Assembly (NCBI GenBank): GCA_021371955.1
Contig: JAJFVD010000003.1
Location: 124,001-188,000 of the forward strand
Source of the DNA: Bacteroidales bacterium
Lineage (GTDB): Bacteria > Bacteroidota > Bacteroidia > Bacteroidales > UBA932
DNA: 64,000 nucleotides
Direction: 5' to 3'
Shown here: in pieces, positions 26,407-36,400 of the stretch
Layout: every line of letters begins with the position of its first letter
Numbering within the stretch: position 1 is the stretch's first letter
Notes under the pieces: model-generated
What the model saw: only the letters and a program-made list of their open reading frames with translations
Told to the model about the DNA's origin: nothing
Database searches by the model: none
Program-made: the position numbers and the translations under genes

Positions 26407-28375
26407 GAGATGACTTTCCCGATTCGAATGACGTGAGCAGTTCTTTAAGGCCTGTCTTTATTGCGGAACCGCTGTTTCTTGAAAATTTGATCCAGAATAC
26501 TAGTAAAAATTCCCCTCTTATTTTGTCTGTCAACGGTGCAAATGGACCGCTGCACTCGATATTCCTTATCCTTCCAAGTGTGTCTCCAAGCTGGGATGCA
26601 TATTCTGAGAGCCTTTCCCTGTTCCGGTCCTTCAGAGTAATTTTAATCATCCGCACGTATGGCGGATAATCAAACTCTTTCCTCTCTGAAAGCTGATCGT
26701 ATACAGTATCCGAACCTGTTTCAAATAAATGATAAACAGGATGTTTTGGCTGTGCACTCTGAATAATGATTTTTCCTCTTACATGCTTCCTGCCTGTCCT
26801 GCCCGAAAGTTGTGTCAATAACTGAAATGCCCTCTCGTTTGCTCTAAAATCATCTAACGCAAGCATGGAATCGGCCTGAATGAGAGCAACAAGAGAGAGG
26901 TTTTCAAAGTCAAAACCCTTGCTTATCATTTGAGTGCCAACAAGAATGTCTATTTTCCCGGCAGCATACTCCTTAAGAATACGACTCTCTTCTCTTTTAC
27001 TTCTGGTCACTTCGGCATCAAATCTTGCAACTGTGGCGAACGGAAAAATTTCTTTGATTTTTTCTTCAATTTTTTCTGTTCCGGATCCCTTGTCTTCAAG
27101 AGTTGCTTCCCTACAGGCCGGGCATACCTGAGTGTATCGGATGCGAAAATCGCAGTAGTGGCATAAAAGTATCCCTTTGCCCTTATGATAATTGAGTGGA
27201 ACATTACAATGTGTGCAAAGTGGAATATGACCGCAATTTGTACACTGGACAAGAGGAGAATAGGAACGCCGGTTACGAAATATAAGAACCTGTTCCCCTT
27301 TAAGGAGTGTATTTTCAATCTCTTTTATAAGCTGCTGGGAGAAGAGGCCGTTCATTTTTCCTCTTTTGGATTCCCGTATAGTGTCCAGGACAACTATTTC
27401 AGGAGTTTCGGCACCATAAAACCGCTCTTTAAGCAAAATGCCGGTATATCTTCCTGATGCTACATTGAACTGTGACTCAAGAGAGGGAGTTGCACTTCCG
27501 AGAACTACCGGTGCAGAGTGAATTTTGCCAAGCATCATTGCACAATCCCTTCCGTTATAACGCGGTGCAGGGTCGGTCTGTTTGTACGAACTGTCATGCT
27601 CCTCGTCTATTATTATCAGGCCCAGTTCCCTGAAAGGAAGGAAAACCGAAGAACGAAGTCCAAGTACAATATAACCCTTCCCGTCGCCTGATTCCCTAAG
27701 TGCTTTATGTGCCCTGAAACGTTCTGCAGGACTCTGTTTGGAATGAAAAATCAGTAGCCGTTCGCCAAAAACAGCATTGAGCCGCTCGCTGAGCTGCCGG
27801 CTCAGAGCAATTTCCGGTACCAGATAAAGCACACACCTGCCTTTATCAATCTCCTCTTTTGCAAGCCTGATGTATATTTCTGTTTTTCCTGAACCCGTAA
27901 TTCCTTCGAGAAGTGCCGGGACTCCTTTTGAAAAGCTCTGCTTAATTTCTTCAAACGCTTTTTCCTGAGCAGCTGAAAGTTTTGAAAACTCTTCTCCGGC
28001 CTTAATCTTTGAAGGTCTGTTCCGGGCTTTCTTATGCTCCTGTTCGGTGATTGACGAAGTAAAGGCTGCTCTGTAAACTTCGCCAATAGTACACATATAG
28101 TATGAGGCCATCCACTCCCAGAATTCAAACTCTTTTTCTGTAATAGCCGGTGCCGGTTCAACGCCGGTAACCTCTTTTATTTTTCCTGCATATTCTCCGC
28201 AATTGGAGGAGATATTTCTAACAACAGCGATATATTCCCTGCCGCCCATCTCTACCCGCACCCTTGACCCGATATTTATTTCCGGTTCAAGATTTTCGGG
28301 AATAATATAAGAGACCTCCATCTTTAATTTAAGAGGAAGAATTACTTCGGCATATTTAAGATTTTCTCCGGTCAT
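26375..28375 (-). CDS. priA: Primosomal replication protein N' (helicase PriA)
   Basis: 666 residues, at the short end for PriA. The N-terminal DNA-binding domain is followed by the helicase with Walker A GITGSGKTEIY, the DEEH box in IIIDEEHDSSYKQ, and the zinc region CTNCGHIPLCTHC ... CHYCDFR ... CPAC, all eight cysteines present. It restarts collapsed replication forks. It overlaps the ispH stop codon by one base (TAATG) and overlaps the convergent lipid kinase gene by 32 bases. Confidence 0.93.
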   Translation of the reverse strand: MTGENLKYAEVILPLKLKMEVSYIIPENLEPEINIGSRVRVEMGGREYIAVVRNISSNCGEYAGKIKEVTGVEPAPAITEKEFEFWEWMASYYMCTIGEVYRAAFTSSITEQEHKKARNRPSKIKAGEEFSKLSAAQEKAFEEIKQSFSKGVPALLEGITGSGKTEIYIRLAKEEIDKGRCVLYLVPEIALSRQLSERLNAVFGERLLIFHSKQSPAERFRAHKALRESGDGKGYIVLGLRSSVFLPFRELGLIIIDEEHDSSYKQTDPAPRYNGRDCAMMLGKIHSAPVVLGSATPSLESQFNVASGRYTGILLKERFYGAETPEIVVLDTIRESKRGKMNGLFSQQLIKEIENTLLKGEQVLIFRNRRSYSPLVQCTNCGHIPLCTHCNVPLNYHKGKGILLCHYCDFRIRYTQVCPACREATLEDKGSGTEKIEEKIKEIFPFATVARFDAEVTRSKREESRILKEYAAGKIDILVGTQMISKGFDFENLSLVALIQADSMLALDDFRANERAFQLLTQLSGRTGRKHVRGKIIIQSAQPKHPVYHLFETGSDTVYDQLSERKEFDYPPYVRMIKITLKDRNRERLSEYASQLGDTLGRIRNIECSGPFAPLTDKIRGEFLLVFWIKFSRNSGSAIKTGLKELLTSFESGKSSLTVATDVDPV

Positions 28376-29259
28376 TAACCGTTGGATAAATTGTTCAGAT
28401 ATTCAGCAACCTCTTCGAGAAGCCATTTTGGAGTTGAAGTGGCACCGCACACGCCCACAGAATCGCCGTTACGGAACCAGTCTTTATTAATCTCCTGTTT
28501 GCTTTCAATTGAATAACTTCTCGGGTTGACAGAGCAGCAGAGTTCATAAAGGATTTTGCCGTTAGAGCTCTCTTTCCCACTCACAAAAATGATTACCGAA
28601 TGCATCTTTGCGAATTCCTTAAGATGTGGGTGTCTTGAAGACACCTGGCCGCAAATTGTATTAAAAGCACGGAACTTATCTGCAGGACCGCCTACATTTT
28701 CTATCCGCTGCTTAATTAATTCGCATATCTTGCGGTACTCTCCCGGGTCTTTTGTTGTCTGGGAGAAAATATAAACAGGTTTTGAGTAATCAACTAAATC
28801 GAGGTCGGAGTTTTTTTCAATTATAAAAGCGTCTCCGTCTACCTGGCCAATTAACCCGTTAACCTCTGCGTGACCATGCTTTCCAAAGATGAGCAGCTGG
28901 CCGTCATTTTTTTTCAACTCCTTATAATTCTTTTTGACACGCTCCTGAAGCTTCAATACTACAGGACAGGTGCAGTCAATAATCCTGAGTTTATTCTCTT
29001 TCGCAATTTTATAGCTGGAAGGAGGTTCGCCGTGGGCACGGATAAATAATACCTTGTCCTTTAAAGTTGACATTTGAGAATAGTCAATAATCCTGAGTCC
29101 CTTCTGTTTTAATCTCTCTATTTCCGTGCTGTTGTGTACAATGGACCCCAGAGAATTCAGTTCTTTGTTTTCGTCCAGATATTTCTCGGCCTGCTCAATT
29201 GCACGCACTACCCCATAGCAGAAACCGGAGTGATTGTCTATCTCTACATTTAGTTCCAT
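28375..29259 (-). CDS. ispH: 4-hydroxy-3-methylbut-2-enyl diphosphate reductase
   Basis: 294 residues. The three 4Fe-4S cysteines are in SGFCYGV, DCTCPVV and NTICGQ. It makes IPP and DMAPP in the final MEP-pathway step. It overlaps cmk by 10 bases and priA by 1, so cmk-ispH-priA form a coupled operon. It is the stand-alone form, not fused to ribosomal protein S1. Confidence 0.95.
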   Translation of the reverse strand: MELNVEIDNHSGFCYGVVRAIEQAEKYLDENKELNSLGSIVHNSTEIERLKQKGLRIIDYSQMSTLKDKVLFIRAHGEPPSSYKIAKENKLRIIDCTCPVVLKLQERVKKNYKELKKNDGQLLIFGKHGHAEVNGLIGQVDGDAFIIEKNSDLDLVDYSKPVYIFSQTTKDPGEYRKICELIKQRIENVGGPADKFRAFNTICGQVSSRHPHLKEFAKMHSVIIFVSGKESSNGKILYELCCSVNPRSYSIESKQEINKDWFRNGDSVGVCGATSTPKWLLEEVAEYLNNLSNG

Positions 29260-29945
29260 CTCTTAGAAATAATATTGTCAAACCATACAATCTGATCTTC
29301 AATTGTCATTTTGCTGTTGTCAAGAAGAATTGCATCTGGAGCCCTTTTAAGCGGAGCGGTATCCCTGTTTTCGTCCAGAAAATCCCTCTCTTTTACGTTT
29401 CGGAGTACATCTTCAAACTGAGGGTTTTCTCCTTTTGCCTTCATTTCGTTATAACGTCTGGCAGCTCTCACTTCGGCATCGGCTGTCATGAAGATTTTGA
29501 GCTCGGCATCCGGAAACACTACTGTTCCTATATCACGGCCATCCATAACAACTCCTCTCTTCTCTCCGAGTTTCACAAGAATTGTGTCTACGTAATCTCT
29601 TACTATTGGCAGCGAAGCAATAAAACTTACTTTTTCCGAAACTTCCAGTGATCGTATTTCGTTTTCAACCAGTTCGTCATTCATGTATAACTGACTGGCC
29701 CTGTCCTGTCCTGTGGGGCGGAACTGAAGGTCAAGTTTACTGAGAGCTTTTTCGAGTGAAATCCTGTCTATTTTATTGTTTTTGTCAATGAAAAAATTCC
29801 GGATGGCAAACAAAGTAACGCCCCTGTACAATGCCCCGGTGTCGACATAAATTAAACCGAATCGGCCTGCAATAATTTTTGCAAAACTGCTTTTGCCGGT
29901 GGAAGAATGTCCGTCAATGGCTATTATAATATTGGGAATTTTCAT
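29250..29945 (-). CDS. cmk: Cytidylate kinase
   Basis: 231 residues, with P-loop IDGHSSTGKSSFAK, the CMP-binding region YVDTGALYRG and DGRDIGTVVFPDAELK. It phosphorylates CMP and dCMP. It is the first gene of the cmk-ispH-priA operon, and is divergent from the ppx gene across a region with an 8-base inverted repeat. Confidence 0.95.
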   Translation of the reverse strand: MKIPNIIIAIDGHSSTGKSSFAKIIAGRFGLIYVDTGALYRGVTLFAIRNFFIDKNNKIDRISLEKALSKLDLQFRPTGQDRASQLYMNDELVENEIRSLEVSEKVSFIASLPIVRDYVDTILVKLGEKRGVVMDGRDIGTVVFPDAELKIFMTADAEVRAARRYNEMKAKGENPQFEDVLRNVKERDFLDENRDTAPLKRAPDAILLDNSKMTIEDQIVWFDNIISKRWN

Positions 29946-29979
29946 CAGTAAATAATATTGATTTTAATGGTCTCATGGA

Positions 29980-30006
29980 ACTTGCATGTATTATTTTAAT
30001 GCAAGT
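29980..30006. promoter_or_regulatory. Inverted repeat ACTTGCAT-n11-ATGCAAGT
   Basis: Perfect 8-base arms at 29980-29987 and 29999-30006, spaced one helical turn apart, lie between the divergent cmk and ppx genes. The layout suits a dimeric regulator, but no regulator can be named. Confidence 0.4.
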
Positions 30007-30070
30007 CTGAGTTTATTGAACATGCTCGTTTCATATCCATATTAAAGACAAACATACACAAAAAATAGTT

Positions 30071-30078
30071 TATCTTTG
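30071..30078 (+). promoter_or_regulatory. -7 box of the ppx promoter
   Basis: TATCTTTG is a perfect -7 box. The ATG at 30093 is about 8-10 bases past the expected transcription start, so the leader is very short. No clear -33 box is seen. Confidence 0.6.
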
Positions 30079-30092
30079 TAAAAAAGATATAG

Positions 30093-31013
30093 ATGAAAGT
30101 AGCTGTCCTGGACATGGGTACAAATGTGTTTAACTTAGTGATAGCACATGTTTCCAAAGACGAGTGTTCGGTAATAAAGATATTGAAAATTCCTTCAAAA
30201 ATTGGTGAAGGCGGGATGACAAAAGGGATATTACTTCCTGCCGCTTTTGAATCTACAAAAAGTGCTTTCAAAGAGATTTTTAAGGCTATTGACGAAACGG
30301 GAGGTGTAGATTTAATAAAGGCATTTGCAACCTCTGCCGTTAGGGGCGCTTCTAATGCCGGCGAATACATTTCCATGATTAAAAATGAGTTTGGAACAGA
30401 TGTTGAGATAATAACCGGCGACAGGGAGGCTGAACTTGTATATAAAGGAGTAAGGGAGTCAATTCTACTCTATAAAGAGAAGGTTTTGATAATAGATGTG
30501 GGAGGCGGAAGCAACGAACTTATAATTGCCGATAAAGAGAGAATTTTCTGGAAGGAGAGTTTCAATTTGGGAGTAGTGAGGCTGAGAGAACTTTTTCCTC
30601 CGTCTGACCCCATTAAACCATCGGAAATAGAGGCTCTTACCGATTATCTTGATGAGAAAATGGTTACTTTATGGGCTGCCTGCAAGCTATATAAACCTAC
30701 TTTGATTATAGGCTGTTCCGGCTCATTTGATACTCTCAGGGAACTTATTTATACAGAGGACGACGGAGTTTTGCCGGCTCACGAGCTGGAGATGAAAAAA
30801 CTTGCAGAACTGCATGAAAAACTCTTGAAGTCTGTAAGAACAGAGCGGGCGGCTATGAAGGGAATGTCTCCGATACGAGTAGATTATATTGTTACGGGAT
30901 CGGTTCTTATAAACTTTATAATTTCAAGAACCGGAATAAAGGAACTGTATCAGTCTTCATACTCCCTTAAAGAGGGGAGCATGGCAGAAATTGCAGCTTC
31001 ATTGCATGAATAA
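30093..31013 (+). CDS. ppx: Ppx/GppA exopolyphosphatase family protein
   Basis: 306 residues, the short single-module form. The ASKHA-fold phosphate motifs are LDMGTNVFNLVIAH, IDVGGGSNELI and IIGCSGSFDTL. It probably hydrolyses polyphosphate or pppGpp in the cytosol. The C-terminal HD module of long Ppx proteins is absent. It lies 14 bases upstream of the NtrX-like regulator on the same strand. Confidence 0.88.
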   Translation: MKVAVLDMGTNVFNLVIAHVSKDECSVIKILKIPSKIGEGGMTKGILLPAAFESTKSAFKEIFKAIDETGGVDLIKAFATSAVRGASNAGEYISMIKNEFGTDVEIITGDREAELVYKGVRESILLYKEKVLIIDVGGGSNELIIADKERIFWKESFNLGVVRLRELFPPSDPIKPSEIEALTDYLDEKMVTLWAACKLYKPTLIIGCSGSFDTLRELIYTEDDGVLPAHELEMKKLAELHEKLLKSVRTERAAMKGMSPIRVDYIVTGSVLINFIISRTGIKELYQSSYSLKEGSMAEIAASLHE

Positions 31014-31027
31014 AAAAGGATAAAAAT

Positions 31028-32191
31028 ATGAAGTTATTGATTATTGACGACGAGAAGAGCATTAGAAACACTCTAAAGGAAATTCTTGAATTTGAAGGAC
31101 ATGAAGTTGGTCTTGCATCAGACGGTGAGGAGGGATTGGCACTGGCTTCTGCAAATAGCTTCGATGTAATTTTCTCGGACATCAAAATGCCGAATATGGA
31201 TGGTATGGAACTGCTCGACAAACTCTCAGAGGCAAATATTGATACCCCGGTAATTATGATTTCCGGCCACGGGTCGATTGATACGGCAGTTGAGTGTATT
31301 AAAAAGGGCGCTTTCGATTTTATACAGAAACCTCTTGACCTTAACAGGATACTTATCACCCTGCGCAATGCAACCGATAAGTCCATACTTGTAAAAGAGA
31401 CAAGAATACTTAAGAAAAAGGTGTCAAGGATTCCTGAAATTGTGGGAGTCTCTCCTGCTATCTCAAAAATTAAAGACATGATAGACAGGGTTGCCCCAAC
31501 AGAGGCAAGGGTGCTTATCACAGGCTCAAACGGAACAGGCAAGGAACTTGTAGCCAGATGGCTTCACGAAAAAAGCAGCCGCAGCACAATGCCTTTTGTT
31601 GAAGTAAACTGCGCAGCTATTCCCGGGGAACTTATAGAAAGTGAACTTTTCGGGCACGAAAAAGGAGCTTTTACATCTGCAGTCAAGCAGCATAAGGGGA
31701 AATTTGAACAGGCAGACGGTGGCACTCTTTTTCTTGATGAAATCGGGGACCTTAGTCTTGCTGCCCAGGCAAAAATTCTTAGGGTTTTACAGGAAAATAA
31801 ACTCAGCAGAGTAGGAAGCGACAAGGACATAAATGTTAAAGTGAGAGTTGTTGCTGCAACAAATAAGGATCTTCTCGATGAAATTTCCAGGGGAACATTC
31901 CGTGAAGACCTGTATCATCGTCTGAGTGTAATTGTAATTCATGTTCCTCCTCTTAAGGAAAGAATTGAAGACATATCCCTGCTTGCTAAACATTTTATTG
32001 ATCAGATTTGTGAAGAGAGCGGAATGGCCCGTCGTGAAATTGAGAAGGATGCAATTGACGAACTCTCTACATATCCATGGACAGGAAACATACGGGAACT
32101 CAGAAATGTTATAGAGAGGCTGCTCATTTTGAGCAATAACGTTATAACTAAAGCCGACGTTGAGGCTTTTGCAAAACCTATTTTTCGTTAA
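31028..32191 (+). CDS. NtrX-like sigma-54 response regulator lacking the DNA-binding domain
   Basis: 387 residues. The receiver domain (1-120) has phosphoacceptor Asp51 in FSDIKMPNMDG and Lys101. The AAA+ domain (about 135-375) has Walker A GSNGTGKE (165-172), the sigma-54 contact loop GAFTSA (213-218; the usual form is GAFTGA) and Walker B LFLDEIG. The chain ends shortly after LRNVIERLLILSNNV and has no Fis-type HTH, whereas NtrC/NtrX proteins normally run to about 450 residues. It may activate sigma-54 from solution or work with a DNA-binding partner. The NtrY-like kinase at 33406 is a likely partner. Confidence 0.88.
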   Translation: MKLLIIDDEKSIRNTLKEILEFEGHEVGLASDGEEGLALASANSFDVIFSDIKMPNMDGMELLDKLSEANIDTPVIMISGHGSIDTAVECIKKGAFDFIQKPLDLNRILITLRNATDKSILVKETRILKKKVSRIPEIVGVSPAISKIKDMIDRVAPTEARVLITGSNGTGKELVARWLHEKSSRSTMPFVEVNCAAIPGELIESELFGHEKGAFTSAVKQHKGKFEQADGGTLFLDEIGDLSLAAQAKILRVLQENKLSRVGSDKDINVKVRVVAATNKDLLDEISRGTFREDLYHRLSVIVIHVPPLKERIEDISLLAKHFIDQICEESGMARREIEKDAIDELSTYPWTGNIRELRNVIERLLILSNNVITKADVEAFAKPIFR

Positions 32192-32217
32192 AACTTAGGG
32201 GCTGTCTGCTTGATAAT

Positions 32218-32340
32218 CTCCGGCGCGGCGAGTTGAGTCTTCTTTGTGTTGTACATACTTCCAATCAATTTCTTCGGGCTTGTGCGTCCTCGCTCGCGAT
32301 GCTCCCTCCGGCCGAATCGCCCTCATCAATTGCTTGGCAG
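32218..32340 (-). repeat. Palindromic dispersed repeat element, copy B
   Basis: Read on the minus strand, this intergenic stretch repeats copy A: GATGAGGGCGATTCGGCCGG, then GGACGCACAAGCCCGAAG, then a TCAACTC-cgcc outer end. The flanking arms differ in sequence from copy A but still pair with each other (CCAAGCAATT with AATTGATTGG, one mismatch). It lies between two convergent genes; nothing else is seen in 32192-32362. Confidence 0.7.
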
Positions 32341-32362
32341 AATTAAGAGAGTATAAAAGAAA

Positions 32363-32394
32363 GAGACTGTCTAAAAGTATTTTTAGACAGTCTC
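32363..32394 (-). terminator. Terminator hairpin of the DUF4783 gene
   Basis: A perfect 14-base-pair stem (GAGACTGTCTAAAA and complement) with the 4-base loop GTAT lies 37 bases past the DUF4783 stop codon. The minus strand continues with TTTCTTTTATAC, a fair T tract. It could also act on plus-strand read-through. Confidence 0.72.
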
Positions 32395-32431
32395 AATTGA
32401 ATTACCAGGATGTCGAAAAGAAAAAGAGTGG

Positions 32432-32830
32432 TTACTCCTTCTCGATCCTTAACTGTTGGATGAAATTTCCATCCTCCTGGGTCTTAACAAACAATGTAAC
32501 CCGAAACTTTTCTCCTCCGGCACTGAGATTGCCTATTGCATATTTCATTGGTGCTTTACCGCTTCTATAGGCTATAACAAAACTCTTTGGCGTATATTTT
32601 GTAAAGAACTCCTTAAGAATCTGTTTGGCTTGCGCTTTACTGCAAACATTTACATCACCAAGCAAATCAACCTCAAGGTTATGGGCGAACCATACCGAAA
32701 GTTTTTCCGAGTCTCCGGACTGAATATATTTTGATATAGGAACAAATACATCCTGTTCATTTCCGGTCTGTCCGAAAAATGTTGTCGTTGAAATGATTAT
32801 GGTAAACAACGAAATAAGAACTGATCTCAT
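32432..32830 (-). CDS. DUF4783 family exported protein
   Basis: 132 residues with a signal peptide (MRSVLISLFTIIISTTTFFG). The rest is a compact NTF2/cystatin-like alpha/beta domain: ISKYIQSGDSEKLSVWF, then AKQILKEFFTKYTPKSF. DUF4783 proteins are Bacteroidota-specific and usually sit beside rlmH or nadC; here it is divergent from rlmH. The function is unknown. Confidence 0.85.
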   Translation of the reverse strand: MRSVLISLFTIIISTTTFFGQTGNEQDVFVPISKYIQSGDSEKLSVWFAHNLEVDLLGDVNVCSKAQAKQILKEFFTKYTPKSFVIAYRSGKAPMKYAIGNLSAGGEKFRVTLFVKTQEDGNFIQQLRIEKE

Positions 32831-32847
32831 ATCTCTCCTTTAAATTC

Positions 32848-32855
32848 CAAACCTA
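32848..32855 (-). promoter_or_regulatory. -7 box of the DUF4783 promoter
   Basis: TAGGTTTG on the minus strand matches TAnnTTTG, 17 bases before the start codon. AAAGGAGA, a near Shine-Dalgarno sequence, lies just before the ATG. Confidence 0.5.
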
Positions 32856-32919
32856 AAGGCAAGCAAAAATCAAGCCATAACACGGGGAAATTAAATTAAT
32901 GTTTCTCTTAAAATAATCT

Positions 32920-32927
32920 TATTTTTG
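32920..32927 (+). promoter_or_regulatory. -7 box of the rlmH promoter, transcript nearly leaderless
   Basis: TATTTTTG is a perfect -7 box, and the rlmH ATG at 32933 is only 5 bases past its end. Transcription should start at or beside the start codon, unless the second Met (32939) is used. Confidence 0.55.
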
Positions 32928-32932
32928 TAACA

Positions 32933-33406
32933 ATGAAGATGACGTTTCTATTAGTCGGGAAAACAGATTTGTCCTACCTGCAGGAGGGGATGTCCCTCTA
33001 CGAAGAGAGGCTTAAGCGTTATTCAACCTATAAAAGAATAGAAATCCCTGAATTAAAATCGGCATCATCTTTGAGTAAAGGAGAGATTAAGGAGAGGGAA
33101 GGAGAGCTCATCCTCAGGCAAATCAAACCACAGGACGAAGTTGTATTGCTGGATGTCGCAGGCCGGAACCAAACTTCTGAAGAGTTTGCCTCTTTTTTGG
33201 AAAAGCGGGGGATTTACGGTTCCAAAGGACTGGTTTTTGTAGTGGGAGGGGCATACGGATTCTCCGATTCCGTATACGCGAGGGGGAATTTCAAGCTTTC
33301 ACTCTCTTCAATGACATTCTCACATCAGCTTGTGAGGCTCCTCTTTCTTGAGCAGCTTTACAGGGCATTTACAATAATAAAGGGAGAACCTTATCATCAC
33401 GGATAA
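32933..33406 (+). CDS. rlmH: 23S rRNA (pseudouridine1915-N3)-methyltransferase
   Basis: 157 residues of the SPOUT class. The SAM-binding knot is FVVGGAYGFSDSVYARGNFK, and the C terminus LFLEQLYRAFTIIKGEPYHH is diagnostic. It methylates pseudouridine 1915 in helix 69 of 23S rRNA. Its stop codon overlaps the start of the histidine kinase gene by one base (TAATG), so the two are translationally coupled. Confidence 0.95.
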   Translation: MKMTFLLVGKTDLSYLQEGMSLYEERLKRYSTYKRIEIPELKSASSLSKGEIKEREGELILRQIKPQDEVVLLDVAGRNQTSEEFASFLEKRGIYGSKGLVFVVGGAYGFSDSVYARGNFKLSLSSMTFSHQLVRLLFLEQLYRAFTIIKGEPYHHG

Positions 33407-36400
33407 TGAATGAAAATTTTGATAAGATGTTAAAATGGCGCACCCCGGTACTATGGGTGACAGCACTTCTTCTTGCCGCAATATCATTTATGGAGTTTTC
33501 TTCATCCGATTCAATGGATCGGGAGGTCGAGAAACTTACCGGCACTATTCATAAAAGACAGCAAATTCTCGAAGATTTTGCAAAGAAGGCGATTGATACT
33601 CCGGATTCGGTTTTTGTGGAATTACCGGAATTGCCAGAGGATATGGCAATATACAAGTTTTGTGCTGATACCCTTCAGTCATGGGTGAACCAGCTTCCTA
33701 TTGCCAATGACGATATAGATTTCTTTCCTTTCGGATATACGCTCAACCACCTCACCAGCAGAGGCGTTTCAAATACACCGCTTGCCAATTTAGGCTCTTC
33801 TGAACAATATCTGAGTCTTGGATCGGCATGGTATATTGTAAGTACATATACAAACGGAAATGTTACTTTAGTAGCAGCTATTCTTGTTCAGACAGATTTT
33901 CCATCGGACAATACAATTCTTAAGAGCGAAGTAAATCCTAATCTCTCCCTGAGCAAACGTCTTTCAATAGTCCCGGTTACTCAGGACGAATCCTATATTG
34001 TTAAAGGGAAAAACGGAGGAGTCCTCTTTTCGGTGCTGAAAAATCTTCCAAACAACAGAGGAGAAGAGGGTTCTTCATTAAGATGGTTCTCGATATTTTT
34101 TATGATTGCAGCTCTTTTTAGTAACCTGCAATTCAGAAAAAGGATAAAACAATTTTTTATTGCATTCGCCGGACTGACAATTTTAAGATTTATTGCAGCT
34201 TACTTTGCCGATAATGTGGGTGGGGATATTGAACTCTTTTCGCCTAATCTTTATGCCGATTTTGGACTCTTTGGGTCAATGGCCGATTTGCTGATAAACC
34301 ATCTCTATATCTTTTTGGTGATGCTTGCGCTGTTTATTGTCCGTAAAAGCCTTGCATTAACCTTTTTAAAAGCAAAGCCAAATAAAAAGAGGCTAATGAA
34401 GGCCATTTTTATTATAATTCCTGTGCTTATAATAGCTTATATCCATATCAGTCTAAGGTCGCTTATCCTTAACTCAAATATTGTCCTTGAACTATACAAG
34501 ATTGATGAGATAACGGTTTATACGATATTGTCCTATGTGTTGTATGCACTACTTTTTACTGCGCTTCTTTTCTCACTTCAACTGCTGAGGCCGGCAATAA
34601 AAATGAGACACAATCTCTCGTTTTTGAATATGCGGGCCATTATGGTATACATCTTCGTGATATCAATCTATACCCTGGCAACGGTAAGCTTTTACGGCTT
34701 TTTGAATGAATACGAAAGGAACCGTGTACTTACAACAAAAATGTCGGTGGAGAGGGACCTTAATATTGAATTGATTCTCCGCAGTTCGGAAAAACTTATA
34801 GAAAACGACCCTGTTCTTGCCTTGTGGGTACAGATAGACCAAAGCAACGAAATGGTTAACAACATTCTCACCGAACAGTACTTCTGGAGCCTGATGCAAA
34901 AATACGATCTCCGGATAACGATATGCAAGAGAGAGGACCCCCTGAGTGTAGATGCCGAAACGGCGCTGCTTCCATGCGGACAATTTTTCGATGGCGAAAT
35001 CTCCCGCTATGGTATTCCTCTGTTCGACAACTCCAGGTTCTATTTCATGAATAATTACAACGGCAGGATAAGCTATCTCGGAGTATTTACTTTTCCGAGC
35101 TTTAACGGCAATATTAATTTGTATATGGAGTTCGATTCGAAATTCATGAAGGAGGCAATAGGATATCCCGAACTTCTTCTGGACCATAAACAAATGGATA
35201 ATCTTAATATTCCATCCAGCTATTCATATGCAAAATATCTGAATTACAGGATGATATCATATAGCGGAACATATAACTATGCGACATCTCTTGAGGATAT
35301 ATACAAGACAGGATACTCGACTCTGCGGAAGGACGGATATCTTCATTTCGTTAACAAGGCGTCTCCCGAAAACATAATAATAATAAGCAGGCCGGAAAGA
35401 AGCATCTTTCCCTACATTGTCACATTCTCATATATTGTACTCTTTTACTCCTTAATGATATTCGGGCTCATAAGGACAAGACGCAAGAATTTCTTTCCAA
35501 AGGTTCCAATGGACTCTTTCCGATGGAAAATTACTTTCCTCATCATGGCTTCTCTTGTTTTTGCCTTACTGTCTCTGGGAACGGGAAGCATCTGGTTTTC
35601 TTTAAACTATTTTACAGAAAGCAACAGAACCAAGATGGAGGAGAAAATGCAATCCGTACAGTCTACTCTCTCATATTACAGTAAATCTGCCCAGAGGTAT
35701 AACGACCCGCAGTTCAATAATATTAAGCTTTTTGAAGCGATGAACCGCCTTTCCAGCAATACCCAGATTGATATTAATATTTACAGGCCGGACGGGCTGT
35801 TACTAAGGACAACACAACCCGAAATATATGACAGGTTCCTTATTGGCGCAAGGATGAACCCTACTGCATATAAAGAGATTGTTTACAATAAGAAAAAGCA
35901 GTTCGTAAATAAGGAGAACATTGCTAAACTCAGCTACTACTCTCTCTATGCACCACTTTTCAATCAGGACGGAAAACTGATTGCCATTGCCAATATTCCA
36001 TATTTTTCAAGGCAGTCCGAGGTGAAGAATGATGCTTCAAGCATTATAGCAGCAATCATTAACATATATCTTCTGTTGCTTTTAGCTGCTGTCTTTGGCG
36101 GGGTTGCTCTTTCGAATTCACTTTCAAAACCGCTTGCCGAAATCAGCCGGAAAATGCAGTTGCTAGATATTTCGCAACATCCCGAGCATATTGATTACAA
36201 TAACAGGGATGAACTTGGTATTCTTGTGGCGGCATATAACAAGATGGTGGACGATTTGGAGGAGAGCACTACGCAGATCGCCCATAGCGAGAGGGAACAG
36301 GCCTGGAGAGAGATGGCAAGGCAAATAGCCCATGAAATAAAAAATCCGCTTACCCCTATGCGTTTAAGCATACAGCATCTTGTGAGGCTTAAACAACAGA

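Noticed and set aside
32192..32431. Lost HTH domain of the NtrX-like regulator by a recent frameshift or by insertion of repeat copy B.
   Set aside because: No remnant of a Fis-type HTH is readable in any frame after the stop codon, so a recent truncation cannot be supported.
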